This document shows positions 35,229-44,704 of a stretch of DNA of 64,000 bases, piece by piece. Where the stretch lies: assembly GCF_019443085.1 (NCBI RefSeq), contig NZ_JAHZIL010000005.1:1-64000 (forward strand). The letters run 5' to 3'. The number at the start of each line of letters is the position of its first letter. Positions within the stretch are counted from its first letter, which is position 1. The notes under the pieces were generated by a model. That model did no database searches and had not been told where the DNA came from. It saw only the letters and a list, made by a program, of their open reading frames with translations. This DNA is from Marinobacter sp. F4218. GTDB lineage: Bacteria > Pseudomonadota > Gammaproteobacteria > Pseudomonadales > Oleiphilaceae. Made by a program: the position numbers and the translations under genes.

Positions 35229-35663
35229 ATGCGTCTGAACGAACTTAGTCCGGAACCCGGTTCACGCCAAGCTCCGAAGCGGGTTGGTCGTGGTATCGGT
35301 AGCGGTCTCGGTAAAACCGGCGGTCGCGGTCACAAGGGTCTGAAAGCCCGGTCTGGCGGCAGCGTGGCTCCCGGTTTCGAGGGTGGTCAGCAGCCTCTGG
35401 CTCGTCGTCTGCCGAAGTTTGGTTTCACCTCTCGCCAGCAGCGCTACGTTGCTGAAATTCGCCTGAACGAACTGGCGAAGGTTGAAGGCGATGTGGTTGA
35501 TCTCGAGGCCCTCAAAAAGGCAGATATCGTTCGCGAAGAAATTCGTGAAGCCAAGGTTATCCTGTCCGGCGAACTCAGCCGTGCGGTAACCGTTAAGGGC
35601 CTTCGGGTAACCAAAGGCGCACGCGAGGCAATTGCCGCCGCGGGTGGTAAAGTCGAAGACTAA
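35229..35663 (+). CDS. rplO: 50S ribosomal protein L15
   Basis: 144 residues from ATG 35229 (MRLNELSPEPGSRQAPKRVG). It is a late assembly protein. The Gly-rich N-terminal half (GRGIGSGLGKTGGRGHKG) is characteristic. Confidence 0.97.
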   Translation: MRLNELSPEPGSRQAPKRVGRGIGSGLGKTGGRGHKGLKARSGGSVAPGFEGGQQPLARRLPKFGFTSRQQRYVAEIRLNELAKVEGDVVDLEALKKADIVREEIREAKVILSGELSRAVTVKGLRVTKGAREAIAAAGGKVED

Positions 35664-35680
35664 GGCGAGTCGAGGACTAA

Positions 35681-37003
35681 ATGGCCAAGACAGCATCATT
35701 GCCTGCGGGCGCGGGTAAAGGACTGGCGGAGCTGCGATCGCGGCTCTGGTTTGTCTTCCTGGCATTGTTGGTGTACCGGATTGGTGCCCATATTCCGGTG
35801 CCGGGGATCAACCCCGACCGTCTGGCGGCACTGTTCGAGCAGAATCAGGGCACGATCCTGAGTATGTTCAACATGTTTTCCGGTGGTGCGCTTGAGCGCA
35901 TGAGTATCTTCGCTCTCGGTATCATGCCGTACATTTCGGCTTCGATTATCATGCAGCTCATGACTGCGGTCAGTCCGCAGCTTGAGCAGCTGAAGAAAGA
36001 AGGCGAAGCTGGTCGCCGAAAGATCAGTCAGTACACTCGGTATGGTACGGTTATCCTCGCCCTGGTTCAGGGCGCTGGTATTTCTGTCGGTTTGGCATCG
36101 CAAGGCGTCACCTTTAATGACAGCTTCAGCTTCCATTTCGTGGCGGTTGTTTCGTTTGTCAGCGGTGCGGTCTTCATGATGTGGCTGGGTGAGCAGATCA
36201 CCGAGCGCGGCGTCGGTAACGGTATCTCCCTGCTGATTTTTGCGGGTATCGTGGCCGGCCTGCCAGGCGCTATTGGGCAGACTCTCGAGCAGGCCAGAAA
36301 CGGTGAAATGAGCCTACTGGTCGTTCTTGGGATTGGTGTGTTGGCGGTTGCGGTAATTGGCTTTGTGGTCTTCATGGAGCGCGGTCAGCGTCGTCTGACC
36401 ATCAATTACGCGAAACGTCAGCAGGGCCGCCGTGTGTTTGCACAGCAGTCCAGCCATCTGCCTCTGAAGGTTAATATGGCCGGGGTTATTCCGCCGATTT
36501 TCGCTTCTTCCATTCTTCTGTTCCCGGCGTCAATCGGGCAGTGGTTTGGTCAGGGCGAGGGCATGGAATGGCTCAGCGATGTTTCCCAGGCCCTGGCTCC
36601 GAGCCAGCCTTTGTACATTATTCTGTTTGCGGCGGCAGTGGTGTTTTTCTGCTTCTTCTATACAGCCCTGATGTACAATCCGAAGGAAGTTGCGGATAAC
36701 CTCAAGCGCTCTGGCGCATTTATTCCGGGCATTCGTCCGGGTGATCAGACTGCCAAGTATATCGACGGCGTTCTGACTCGTCTGACGCTGTTCGGTGCAA
36801 TGTACATTGCAGCAGTCTCCCTGTTCCCTCAGTTTCTGATGGTGGCCGGGAATGTTCCGTTCTATCTGGGCGGTACGTCACTGCTGATTGTTGTAGTCGT
36901 GGTGATGGATTTCATGGCGCAGGTACAGTCGCACCTGATGTCCCATCAGTATGAATCACTGATGAAGAAGTCCAATCTCAAGGGCTATGGTCGGAACGGC
37001 TAA
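35681..37003 (+). CDS. secY: Preprotein translocase channel SecY
   Basis: 440 residues with ten hydrophobic segments. It is the protein-conducting channel of the Sec translocon. RIGAHIPVPGIN, the plug-region FNMFSGGALERMSIFALG and the cytoplasmic loop KRSGAFIPGIRPG are typical. It is co-expressed with ribosomal proteins in the spc operon; its partner SecE is at 9915. Confidence 0.98.
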   Translation: MAKTASLPAGAGKGLAELRSRLWFVFLALLVYRIGAHIPVPGINPDRLAALFEQNQGTILSMFNMFSGGALERMSIFALGIMPYISASIIMQLMTAVSPQLEQLKKEGEAGRRKISQYTRYGTVILALVQGAGISVGLASQGVTFNDSFSFHFVAVVSFVSGAVFMMWLGEQITERGVGNGISLLIFAGIVAGLPGAIGQTLEQARNGEMSLLVVLGIGVLAVAVIGFVVFMERGQRRLTINYAKRQQGRRVFAQQSSHLPLKVNMAGVIPPIFASSILLFPASIGQWFGQGEGMEWLSDVSQALAPSQPLYIILFAAAVVFFCFFYTALMYNPKEVADNLKRSGAFIPGIRPGDQTAKYIDGVLTRLTLFGAMYIAAVSLFPQFLMVAGNVPFYLGGTSLLIVVVVVMDFMAQVQSHLMSHQYESLMKKSNLKGYGRNG

Positions 37004-37032
37004 GCCGTTCCCCTTGAAAACTGGAGTCGACA

Positions 37033-37146
37033 ATGAAAGTACGCGCTTCGGTAAAGAAAATTTGCCGTAACTGCAAAGTAATTCGTCGCAATGGCTCAGT
37101 ACGAGTCATTTGCTCGGAGCCTCGCCATAAGCAGCGTCAGGGTTAA
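37033..37146 (+). CDS. rpmJ: 50S ribosomal protein L36, zinc form
   Basis: 37 residues, too short for most gene thresholds. It begins MKVRASVKKICRNCKVIRRN and keeps the four zinc ligands C11, C14, C27 and H32, so it is the C-plus type. CTGGAG lies upstream. It closes the spc operon between secY and rpsM, its usual place. Confidence 0.96.
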   Translation: MKVRASVKKICRNCKVIRRNGSVRVICSEPRHKQRQG

Positions 37147-37190
37147 TCCTTACGGATTCAGCACTGACATTGTTGAGGGTACGATTTATA

Positions 37191-37224
37191 GCGCTTGACC
37201 TCAGCCGGGGTCAGGCGCTATTAT
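37191..37224 (+). promoter_or_regulatory. Alpha operon promoter inside an inverted repeat
   Basis: TTGACC (37195-37200), an 18-base spacer and TATTAT (37219-37224). The inverted repeat GCGCTTGACC (37191-37200) and GGTCAGGCGC (37209-37218), 10 bp with one wobble pair, covers the -35 and fills the spacer. It could be an operator or a weak terminator of the spc transcript, since AT-rich TATTATTTCG follows. Confidence 0.6.
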
Positions 37225-37287
37225 TTCGCGCCCTTTTATAGTGGCGGAAAATTCACACAGCAAAGCTTTGAACGCGGAGTAATTTGG

Positions 37288-37644
37288 ATGGCACGTATAG
37301 CCGGTGTCAATATACCCGATCACAAACATGCTGTTATCTCGCTCACCTACATCTTTGGTGTTGGCAAGACAACAGCCCAGAAGCTTTGCGATGCAACCGG
37401 CGTTAAGCCGGACGTCAAGGTCAAAGACCTGAGCGACGAGCAGCTTGAATCACTTCGTACCGAAGTGGGCAAGGTGTCTGTCGAAGGCGATCTGCGTCGT
37501 GAAGTTCAGATGAACATTAAGCGTTTGAAGGATCTCGGTTGCCACCGTGGTCTGCGTCATCGTCATGGCCTTCCGGTCCGTGGCCAGCGCACAAAGACCA
37601 ACGCACGCACCCGTAAAGGTCCTCGCAAACCTATTCGTAAGTAA
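37288..37644 (+). CDS. rpsM: 30S ribosomal protein S13
   Basis: 118 residues from ATG 37288 (MARIAGVNIPDHKHAVISL), after GCGGAGT. It is a 30S head protein contacting P-site tRNA. It is the first gene of rpsM-rpsK-rpsD-rpoA-rplQ. In E. coli S4 represses this operon at the rpsM leader; the predicted leader here is only about 55 bases. Confidence 0.97.
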   Translation: MARIAGVNIPDHKHAVISLTYIFGVGKTTAQKLCDATGVKPDVKVKDLSDEQLESLRTEVGKVSVEGDLRREVQMNIKRLKDLGCHRGLRHRHGLPVRGQRTKTNARTRKGPRKPIRK

Positions 37645-37657
37645 CAGGTAGGCAATC

Positions 37658-38047
37658 ATGGCAAAGCCAGGTACACGTACCCGTAAAAAGGTGAAGAAGA
37701 CGGTTGTTGATGGCGTCGCGCACATTCACGCGTCCTTCAACAACACTATCGTGACCATTTCTGACCGTCAGGGCAATGTATTGTCCTGGGCCACCTCTGG
37801 GGGTTCCGGTTTTCGTGGGTCACGCAAGAGCACACCTTTTGCTGCGCAGGTAGCAGCTGAAAGAGCCGGTAATGCGGCTGCTGAATACGGCCTTAAAAAC
37901 CTGGACGTAGAGGTTAAAGGTCCGGGGCCCGGACGTGAATCCGCTGTACGCGCGCTGAATGGCTGCGGGTACAAGATTACTAACATCACAGATGTGACGC
38001 CGATTCCCCATAACGGTTGTCGTCCGCCCAAAAAGCGCCGCGTCTAA
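37658..38047 (+). CDS. rpsK: 30S ribosomal protein S11
   Basis: 129 residues. It is a platform protein near the E site. VDGVAHIHASFNNTIVTISD and the C-terminal PHNGCRPPKKRRV are typical. Confidence 0.98.
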   Translation: MAKPGTRTRKKVKKTVVDGVAHIHASFNNTIVTISDRQGNVLSWATSGGSGFRGSRKSTPFAAQVAAERAGNAAAEYGLKNLDVEVKGPGPGRESAVRALNGCGYKITNITDVTPIPHNGCRPPKKRRV

Positions 38048-38065
38048 CACAGGAGACAGTGAATT

Positions 38066-38686
38066 ATGGCTCGTTACATAGGCCCGAAGTGCAAGCTGTC
38101 TCGTCGTGAAGGGACAGATCTTTTTCTGAAGAGCGGTGTTCGCGCGCTCGATTCAAAGTGCAACATTGAGACTCCGCCAGGTATGCACGGCGCGCGTCGC
38201 AGCCGTCTGTCCGAATATGGCGTGCAGCTTCGTGAAAAGCAAAAGGTCCGTCGTATCTACGGCGTACTGGAAAAGCAATTCCGCAACTATTATAAAGAGG
38301 CCGCCCGCGGCAAAGGCGCAACTGGTGAGAACCTGTTGCAGCTGCTGGAAGGTCGTCTTGATAACGTTGTATACCGCATGGGTTTTGGTTCTACCCGTGC
38401 TGAGTCCCGTCAGCTCGTTTCTCACAAGGCGATTCTGGTAAATGACAAGGTAGTGAATATTGCTTCCTACCAGGTCAAGCCAGGCGACGTTGTGAGTGTG
38501 CGCGAGAAGGCCAGAAATCAGCTTCGCGTTAAAGGCGCGCTGGATCTGTCTGCAAGCCGTGCACCGGTGAGCTGGGTAGAGGTCGACGCCAACAAGATGT
38601 CCGGCGTTTACAGATCAGTGCCTGAGCGTACTGAACTGCCGGCCGACATCAACGAGAACCTCATCGTCGAGCTTTACTCCAAGTAA
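38066..38686 (+). CDS. rpsD: 30S ribosomal protein S4
   Basis: 206 residues (MARYIGPKCKLSRREGTDLF). It nucleates 30S assembly and represses the alpha operon in E. coli. The S4 RNA-binding domain has RLDNVVYRMGFGSTRAESRQ. It is the zinc-free form. Confidence 0.98.
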   Translation: MARYIGPKCKLSRREGTDLFLKSGVRALDSKCNIETPPGMHGARRSRLSEYGVQLREKQKVRRIYGVLEKQFRNYYKEAARGKGATGENLLQLLEGRLDNVVYRMGFGSTRAESRQLVSHKAILVNDKVVNIASYQVKPGDVVSVREKARNQLRVKGALDLSASRAPVSWVEVDANKMSGVYRSVPERTELPADINENLIVELYSK

Positions 38687-38721
38687 AGCCCAGTTAGCAA
38701 CGATAGTAGATAGGGGCGTCT

Positions 38722-39726
38722 ATGCAGCGTTCAGTACATGAGTTATTGACACCTCGTACCATTGACGTGAAGGAATCGAGCGCCACGCGTGCCAAGGTAA
38801 CGCTTGAGCCTCTGGAAAGAGGCTTCGGGCATACACTTGGCAGCGCACTGCGCCGTATTCTCTTGTCTTCGATGCCGGGCTGCGCTGTGACTGAGGCGCA
38901 GATCGACGGCGTCTTGCACGAGTACAGCGCCATTGAGGGTGTCCAGGAAGACGTCATCGAGATTCTGCTGAATCTCAAGGGCGTCGCCGTGAAAATGAAC
39001 GGCCGGGACGATGCTGAGCTCACGCTCAGCAAGAAAGGCCCGGGCGTTGTCACAGCCGGTGATATCAAGCTCGACCATGACGTTGAGATTGCCAACCCGG
39101 AGCACGTGATCTGCCACCTGAGCGAAAACGGTGAAGTGAACATGCGCCTCCGTGTTAATCGCGGTCGCGGCTATGAGCCGGCGGACCAGCGTGGTCTCGA
39201 CGAGGACGAAACTCGCGCCATCGGACGCCTGCAGCTGGACGCTACGTTCAGCCCGGTTCGTCGTGTGGCTTACGCCGTGGAAAGTGCACGGGTTGAGCAG
39301 CGGACCGATCTGGACAAGCTGGTTATTGATCTGGAAACGAATGGCACCATCGATCCGGAAGAGGCAATTCGCCGGGCGGCCACCATTCTCCAGCAGCAAC
39401 TCGCGGTATTTGTTGATTTCGATCATGAGAAAGAGCCTGAGCGCGTAGAGGAAGAGGAAGAAATCGATCCGATTCTGCTGCGTCCGGTTGATGATCTGGA
39501 ATTGACAGTGCGTTCAGCTAACTGCTTGAAGGCTGAAAACATTTACTACATCGGCGATCTGATACAGCGCACAGAAGTTGAGCTGCTGAAGACGCCTAAC
39601 CTTGGTAAAAAGTCGCTGACCGAGATCAAAGACGTGCTTGCGTCCCGTGGTCTGTCACTGGGAATGCGTCTTGATAACTGGCCGCCGGCTAGCCTTCGTG
39701 GCGATGACCGGGTTTTGGGCGGTTAA
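38722..39726 (+). CDS. rpoA: RNA polymerase alpha subunit
   Basis: 334 residues. The N-terminal domain, which dimerises and assembles polymerase, contains LEPLERGFGHTLGSALRRIL. The C-terminal domain, which binds UP elements and activators, contains RSANCLKAENIYYIGDLIQR. An acidic linker lies between them. Confidence 0.98.
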   Translation: MQRSVHELLTPRTIDVKESSATRAKVTLEPLERGFGHTLGSALRRILLSSMPGCAVTEAQIDGVLHEYSAIEGVQEDVIEILLNLKGVAVKMNGRDDAELTLSKKGPGVVTAGDIKLDHDVEIANPEHVICHLSENGEVNMRLRVNRGRGYEPADQRGLDEDETRAIGRLQLDATFSPVRRVAYAVESARVEQRTDLDKLVIDLETNGTIDPEEAIRRAATILQQQLAVFVDFDHEKEPERVEEEEEIDPILLRPVDDLELTVRSANCLKAENIYYIGDLIQRTEVELLKTPNLGKKSLTEIKDVLASRGLSLGMRLDNWPPASLRGDDRVLGG

Positions 39727-39759
39727 TCGCCGATTAGTTTAAGGTAAGGAATCAGAGCA

Positions 39760-40158
39760 ATGCGTCATCGTAAGAGTGGTCGTAAGTTCAGCAGGACCAG
39801 TGCGCATCGCAAGGCCATGTTCCGTAACATGACTGCGTCACTGGTTGAACACGAGCTGATCAAAACAACGTTGCCGAAAGCCAAAGAGCTTCGTCGGGTA
39901 GCGGAGCCTTTGATCACGCTTTCCAAGAATGATTCGGTCGCGAATCGTCGTCTGGCGTTTTCGCGCCTGCGTGACGATGCTGCGGTTGCCAAGCTTTTTG
40001 ACGAGCTTGGCCCGCGCTATAGCGAGCGTCCGGGTGGTTACCTTCGTATCCTGAAGTGCGGTTTCCGCGCTGGCGACAATGCCCCCATGGCATTTGTAGA
40101 GCTGGTCGGTCGCCCGCTGGATATTGAAGCGGAAGAGGTGGACGAAGACGAAGATTAA
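39760..40158 (+). CDS. rplQ: 50S ribosomal protein L17
   Basis: 132 residues (MRHRKSGRKFSRTSAHRKAM). It ends in an acidic tail (EAEEVDEDED). It is the last gene of the alpha operon, followed by a strong terminator. Confidence 0.98.
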   Translation: MRHRKSGRKFSRTSAHRKAMFRNMTASLVEHELIKTTLPKAKELRRVAEPLITLSKNDSVANRRLAFSRLRDDAAVAKLFDELGPRYSERPGGYLRILKCGFRAGDNAPMAFVELVGRPLDIEAEEVDEDED

Positions 40159-40178
40159 ACTCTTCGGATTGGTCCGCG

Positions 40179-40212
40179 AAAAACCGGGTTTCGAAAGAAA
40201 CCCGGTTTTTTT
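40179..40212 (+). terminator. Bidirectional terminator between rplQ and uvrA
   Basis: AAAAACCGGGTTTC, loop GAAA, GAAACCCGGTTTTTTT. The 14 bp stem has T runs on both strands, so it can end the alpha operon from the left and uvrA from the right. Confidence 0.93.
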
Positions 40213-40256
40213 ATGTCCCGGCTACAGTGCGTGCTGTAACCGAGCCTGGCCTCGGG

Positions 40257-43091
40257 CTACACGGCTTTGGCTTTCTTCAGCATCGGCTTCAGGTATCTCC
40301 CGGTGTGAGAGGCCGGGTTCTCGGCGACCTCTTCTGGGGTTCCTTCAGCGACGATCTGGCCGCCACCGGAGCCGCCCTCGGGGCCCAGATCTATGATCCA
40401 GTCGGCAGTCTTGATGACGTCCAGATTGTGTTCAATCACCACGATGGTGTTGCCGTGGTCTCGCAGGCGCTCAAGCACGTTAAGCAGTTGCTGGATGTCA
40501 TAGAAGTGCAGGCCGGTGGTGGGCTCGTCAAGGATGTAAAGGGTCTTGCCGGTGTCTCGCTTGGAGAGTTCCTTCGCCAGTTTAACCCGTTGGGCTTCGC
40601 CACCGGACAGGGTGACTGCACTTTGGCCGAGGCGGATGTAGGAGAGGCCGACGTCCATCAGGGTCTGGAGTTTTCGGGCAAGGAATGGCACGGCGTCGAA
40701 GAATTCCCGGCCTTCCTCCACGGTCATTTCCAGGACCTCGTGGATGTTCTTTCCCTTGTAGCGGACTTCCAGCGTTTCCCGATTGTAGCGTTTGGCCTTG
40801 CAGACGTCACAGGGTACATACACGTCGGGCAGGAAGTGCATTTCCACCTTGATCACGCCATCGCCCTGGCAGGCTTCGCAGCGCCCTCCCTTGACGTTGA
40901 AGGAAAAGCGCCCGGGCTTATAGCCTCGTGACCGGGCTTCCTGGGTGCCGGCGAAGAGTTCACGAATGGGGGTAAAGAGGCCGGTGTAGGTCGCTGGGTT
41001 CGAACGGGGCGTCCGGCCTATTGGGCTCTGGTCAATATCAATGACCTTGTCCAGATGGTCGAGGCCTTTCAATGTCTTGTAAGGGGCATGATTGAGGCTG
41101 GTCGCCTTGTTCAGCTTCGCGGCTGATACCGGGTAAAGCGTACTGTTGATCAGGGTCGACTTGCCGGAGCCTGATACACCGGTGACGCAGGTCATGATGC
41201 CCAGTGGCAGGTTCAGGGTGACGTCCTGTAGGTTGTTGCCACTGGCCCCGGCAAGGGTCAGTGACTTGCCGGTCCCGGGATTGCGCCGGCTTGGTACGGC
41301 TATCTCACGAGTGCCGTTCAGGTATTGGCCGGTCAACGACTCCGGGGTGTCCAGAATGTCCTGCGGCGTTCCCTGGGCGATGATCTGTCCGCCATGCACG
41401 CCGGCGCCGGGACCGATATCAATAACGTGATCGGCCGCCCGGATCGCATCTTCATCGTGTTCCACCACGATGACTGTGTTCCCAAGATCGCGCAGGTGGG
41501 TGAGGGTGGCGAGCAGGCGATCGTTGTCTCTCTGGTGCAGACCAATGGACGGTTCGTCCAAAATGTACATCACGCCCACCAGGCCTGCGCCTATCTGGCT
41601 GGCCAGTCGAATGCGCTGGGCCTCGCCGCCGGAGAGCGTGTCGGCGCTCCTTTCCAGCGTCAGGTATTCCAGGCCGACGTTCACCAGAAACTGGAGCCGT
41701 TGGCGGACCTCCTTCAGGATCTTCTCCGCAATTTCGCCTTTTCGGCCCGGTAGCGTCAGCTGTGCAAAATAGTCGTGAGCATCGCCCACCGGCAGTCCGG
41801 TGACCTCCGGGAGATTCCGGTTTTCGATAAAGACGTGCCGGGCACTGCGGCGCAGACGTGAGCCATTACAGTCCTTGCATGGCTGGGTGCTCAGGTTCCG
41901 GGCCAGCTCTTCACGCATGCTTTGTGAATCGGTCTCCCGGTAACGACGCTCCAGGTTGGGCAGGATACCTTCGAAGGGGTGGGCCTTTTCCATGATGTGG
42001 CCGCGGGAGTTCACGTACCGGAAAGGGATGTCCTCCTTGCCGGAGCCGTACAGAAGCGTGTTCTGAAAGTCTTCCGGCAGATCGGCCCATGGCGTTTCCA
42101 AATCCATGCCGTAGTGATCGGCGACGCTGCCGAGCATCTGGAAATAATAAACCGCCCGGCGGTCCCAGCCCTTGATGGCGCCCGCCGCCAGTGTGGCTTC
42201 GGGGTGCTGGATGATTTTCTCCGGATCGAAGAACTGTTTTACCCCCAGCCCATCACAGGTCGGGCATGCGCCGGCTGGATTGTTGAACGAGAAGATCCGG
42301 GGTTCCAGTTCACTGAGTGAGTAACCACATTGGTTACAGGCGTATCTGGCTGAGAAGGTATGCTCTTCGCCATCGCCGCTCATGGGCGCCACGAGGGCGA
42401 TACCGTCTGCAAGTTCAAGCGTGGTCTCAAAACTCTCTGCCAATCGCTGTTCCAGTCCAGGCTTCACCTTGAATCGGTCGACCACAACATCGATCTGGTG
42501 TTTGCGTTTTTTGTCGAGCTCCGGAATGTCATCTATGTCGTAGACCGTTCCGTCAACGCGCAGACGGATGAACCCCTGGCTTTTCATGGTGTCGATGACC
42601 TGCTGGTGCTCACCCTTACGGTCCCGGATCACCGGTGCAAGTATCATCAGCCTGCTGTCTTCGGGCATTGCCAGCACCTGGTCGACCATCTGGCTGATGG
42701 TCTGGGCCTCCAACGGCTGGTCATGATCCGGGCAGCGCGGCTCACCGGCGCGGGCGAACAGCAGGCGCAGGTAATCGTAAATTTCGGTAATGGTGCCAAC
42801 GGTCGAACGCGGATTGTGCGAGGTGGATTTCTGTTCGATCGAAATTGCCGGAGAAAGACCTTCGATGTGATCGACATCGGGCTTCTCCATCATCGACAGG
42901 AACTGGCGGGCGTAGGTAGACAGGGACTCCACATAACGGCGCTGACCCTCTGCGTAAAGGGTGTCGAACGCCAGGGAGGACTTGCCTGATCCGGACAGTC
43001 CGGTGACGACGATCAGCTTGTCCCGAGGCATATCCAGGTCGAAGTTCTTCAGGTTGTGGGTGCGTGCCCCTTTGATCTGGATATGGTCCAT
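40257..43091 (-). CDS. uvrA: Excinuclease ABC subunit A
   Basis: 944 residues (E. coli 940). It is the damage-recognition ATPase of nucleotide excision repair. Two ABC modules are visible. The first Walker A is GLSGSGKSS (31-39) and the second GVSGSGKSTL; the matching signatures are LSGGEAQRIRL and LSGGEAQRVKL. The zinc sites are CEACQGDG and CDVCKAKR. No LexA-type CTGT-N8-ACAG box was found in the upstream gap. Confidence 0.97.
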   Translation of the reverse strand: MDHIQIKGARTHNLKNFDLDMPRDKLIVVTGLSGSGKSSLAFDTLYAEGQRRYVESLSTYARQFLSMMEKPDVDHIEGLSPAISIEQKSTSHNPRSTVGTITEIYDYLRLLFARAGEPRCPDHDQPLEAQTISQMVDQVLAMPEDSRLMILAPVIRDRKGEHQQVIDTMKSQGFIRLRVDGTVYDIDDIPELDKKRKHQIDVVVDRFKVKPGLEQRLAESFETTLELADGIALVAPMSGDGEEHTFSARYACNQCGYSLSELEPRIFSFNNPAGACPTCDGLGVKQFFDPEKIIQHPEATLAAGAIKGWDRRAVYYFQMLGSVADHYGMDLETPWADLPEDFQNTLLYGSGKEDIPFRYVNSRGHIMEKAHPFEGILPNLERRYRETDSQSMREELARNLSTQPCKDCNGSRLRRSARHVFIENRNLPEVTGLPVGDAHDYFAQLTLPGRKGEIAEKILKEVRQRLQFLVNVGLEYLTLERSADTLSGGEAQRIRLASQIGAGLVGVMYILDEPSIGLHQRDNDRLLATLTHLRDLGNTVIVVEHDEDAIRAADHVIDIGPGAGVHGGQIIAQGTPQDILDTPESLTGQYLNGTREIAVPSRRNPGTGKSLTLAGASGNNLQDVTLNLPLGIMTCVTGVSGSGKSTLINSTLYPVSAAKLNKATSLNHAPYKTLKGLDHLDKVIDIDQSPIGRTPRSNPATYTGLFTPIRELFAGTQEARSRGYKPGRFSFNVKGGRCEACQGDGVIKVEMHFLPDVYVPCDVCKAKRYNRETLEVRYKGKNIHEVLEMTVEEGREFFDAVPFLARKLQTLMDVGLSYIRLGQSAVTLSGGEAQRVKLAKELSKRDTGKTLYILDEPTTGLHFYDIQQLLNVLERLRDHGNTIVVIEHNLDVIKTADWIIDLGPEGGSGGGQIVAEGTPEEVAENPASHTGRYLKPMLKKAKAV

Positions 43092-43117
43092 AACACCTCG
43101 CTCAAATAAAAACGAAA

Positions 43118-43123
43118 ATTATA
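43118..43123 (-). promoter_or_regulatory. Candidate -10 element of uvrA
   Basis: On the minus strand this is TATAAT, 26 bases upstream of the uvrA start. The expected -35 position has only weak matches (TTCGCC). The 184-base gap between uvrA and the MFS gene also has TACAAT on the plus strand at 43202-43207, with no good -35. Confidence 0.45.
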
Positions 43124-43275
43124 CCGCGTTCGGGCGGCTGCGGCGAAACTGCCGGTTGTTCCTGCGCACCGGGCACCGTGCCGCGATGATGCACCTTCTG
43201 TTACAATGCGCGGCCTGCGAAGGCTATGTGCCTTCTTGCTTGTCTGCTTTCAACCCCGGCTGAGGTAGTGGTTCC

Positions 43276-44646
43276 ATGAACGCGCTGGAAAAACGATCGG
43301 TTTCGGCTCTCGCGTCTGTCTACGCCATGCGTATGCTTGGGCTGTTTATGGTCATGCCCGTGTTCATGCTGCTCGGTAGTGACCTCGAGGGCGCCACGCC
43401 GGCTTTGCTGGGATTCGCCATCGGCGCCTACGGTCTCAGTCAGGCCCTGCTGCAGATTCCGTTTGGCTTGATGTCCGACCGGGTTGGTCGCAAGCGCATG
43501 ATCTATATCGGTTTGGTCCTGTTTGCTGCAGGCAGCGTCCTGGCCGGCGCCACCGACTCGATATACGTTGTGATTCTCGGTCGGATTCTTCAGGGGGCCG
43601 GGGCAATTGCCAGCGTGTTGATGGCGCTGTTGAGTGATCTTACCCGGGAGGAGCAGCGCACCAAGGCCATGGCTACGGTGGGCATTTCCATTGGGCTGTC
43701 GTTTTCTGTCTCCCTGGTCCTTGGGCCCCTGATTGGTTCTGTTTGGGGGTTGTCCGGCATTTTTTACACCACCGCCGCGCTCGCGGTGTTCGCGCTGGTG
43801 GTGGTCAGTCGTGTGGTTCCGACGCCCCATCAGCACAAGCTCAGTGCCGATACTCACCCGGCTCGCGAAATGCTGGGCAGGGTCCTCTCGGATGGTCGCC
43901 TGCTTCGGCTGGATTTCGGAATCTTTGCGTTACATCTGGTTCTGACTGCGCTGTTCCTGGTCTTTCCCTCTATTCTGCAGGACCAACTGGGTCTGGCCGG
44001 CAGTTCCCACTGGTGGTTTTATCTCAGTGTCATGGTGACCTCGTTCTTTGCGATGGTGCCCTTCATCATCCTTGGAGAGAAAAAGCGCAAGATGAAACCG
44101 GTGCTGTGTGGTGCGATCGCATTGCTGACGCTGGCAACGGCCGGACTGACGAGTGTTACGGCGGGGCTTCTCGCGGCATGGGCCGTGCTTTTCTTCTTTT
44201 TCATGGCGTTCAATCTCCTCGAAGCGAGCTTGCCGTCGTTGATCAGCAAGGAGGCGCCTGCGGCGACCAAGGGTACGGCGATGGGGGCCTACTCGACGTC
44301 CCAGTTCATGGGCGCGTTTCTTGGTGGTGCACTCGGAGGGGTATTGCTGGAGCAGCTTGGTATCAACGGTGTTCTATGGTTCATGGCTGCGGTTCTGGTG
44401 CTTTGGTTGCTGGTGGCCTTGACCATGCCGTCGCCGCGATACACCACCAGTTTCGTGTTACAGTTGCGGCAGGCTGTGGGTAATCAGTACAGCGATATCG
44501 ATGACAGCCTGCGCCGGTTGCCCGGTGTACAGGATGTCGTAATTGTTGAGGATGCCGCGACTGCCTATCTCAAGGTGGATCGCCAGCAATTTGATGAGGC
44601 GTTACTTGCGGACTTTTCGTTTGTCCGGCACGGTAGCAGTACTTGA
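43276..44646 (+). CDS. YajR-like major facilitator transporter with C-terminal YAM-type domain
   Basis: 456 residues. Twelve hydrophobic segments fill roughly 1-395, with the MFS motif A GLMSDRVGRKRM after helix 2. The last about 65 residues (LRRLPGVQDVVIVEDAATAY and around) look like the small ferredoxin-like YAM domain of E. coli YajR (454 residues). The substrate is unknown; drug or metabolite efflux is plausible. The gene lies between uvrA and ssb, as I recall in Pseudomonas. It starts with GTAGTGGTTCC before ATG, a weak ribosome site. Confidence 0.8.
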   Translation: MNALEKRSVSALASVYAMRMLGLFMVMPVFMLLGSDLEGATPALLGFAIGAYGLSQALLQIPFGLMSDRVGRKRMIYIGLVLFAAGSVLAGATDSIYVVILGRILQGAGAIASVLMALLSDLTREEQRTKAMATVGISIGLSFSVSLVLGPLIGSVWGLSGIFYTTAALAVFALVVVSRVVPTPHQHKLSADTHPAREMLGRVLSDGRLLRLDFGIFALHLVLTALFLVFPSILQDQLGLAGSSHWWFYLSVMVTSFFAMVPFIILGEKKRKMKPVLCGAIALLTLATAGLTSVTAGLLAAWAVLFFFFMAFNLLEASLPSLISKEAPAATKGTAMGAYSTSQFMGAFLGGALGGVLLEQLGINGVLWFMAAVLVLWLLVALTMPSPRYTTSFVLQLRQAVGNQYSDIDDSLRRLPGVQDVVIVEDAATAYLKVDRQQFDEALLADFSFVRHGSST

Positions 44647-44704
44647 AATTTGGAGGCCCGCAGGGAGCGCGGGTGGTCCCTGAAAACAGAGTCAGGAGCA
44701 GAAC

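Noticed and set aside
43092..43275. Possible LexA box between uvrA and the transporter
   Set aside because: No CTG-N10-CAG arrangement exists on either strand.
43743..44483. 246-codon plus-strand frame inside the MFS gene
   Set aside because: It overlaps the transporter in another frame, has no domain and depends on the high GC of the region.
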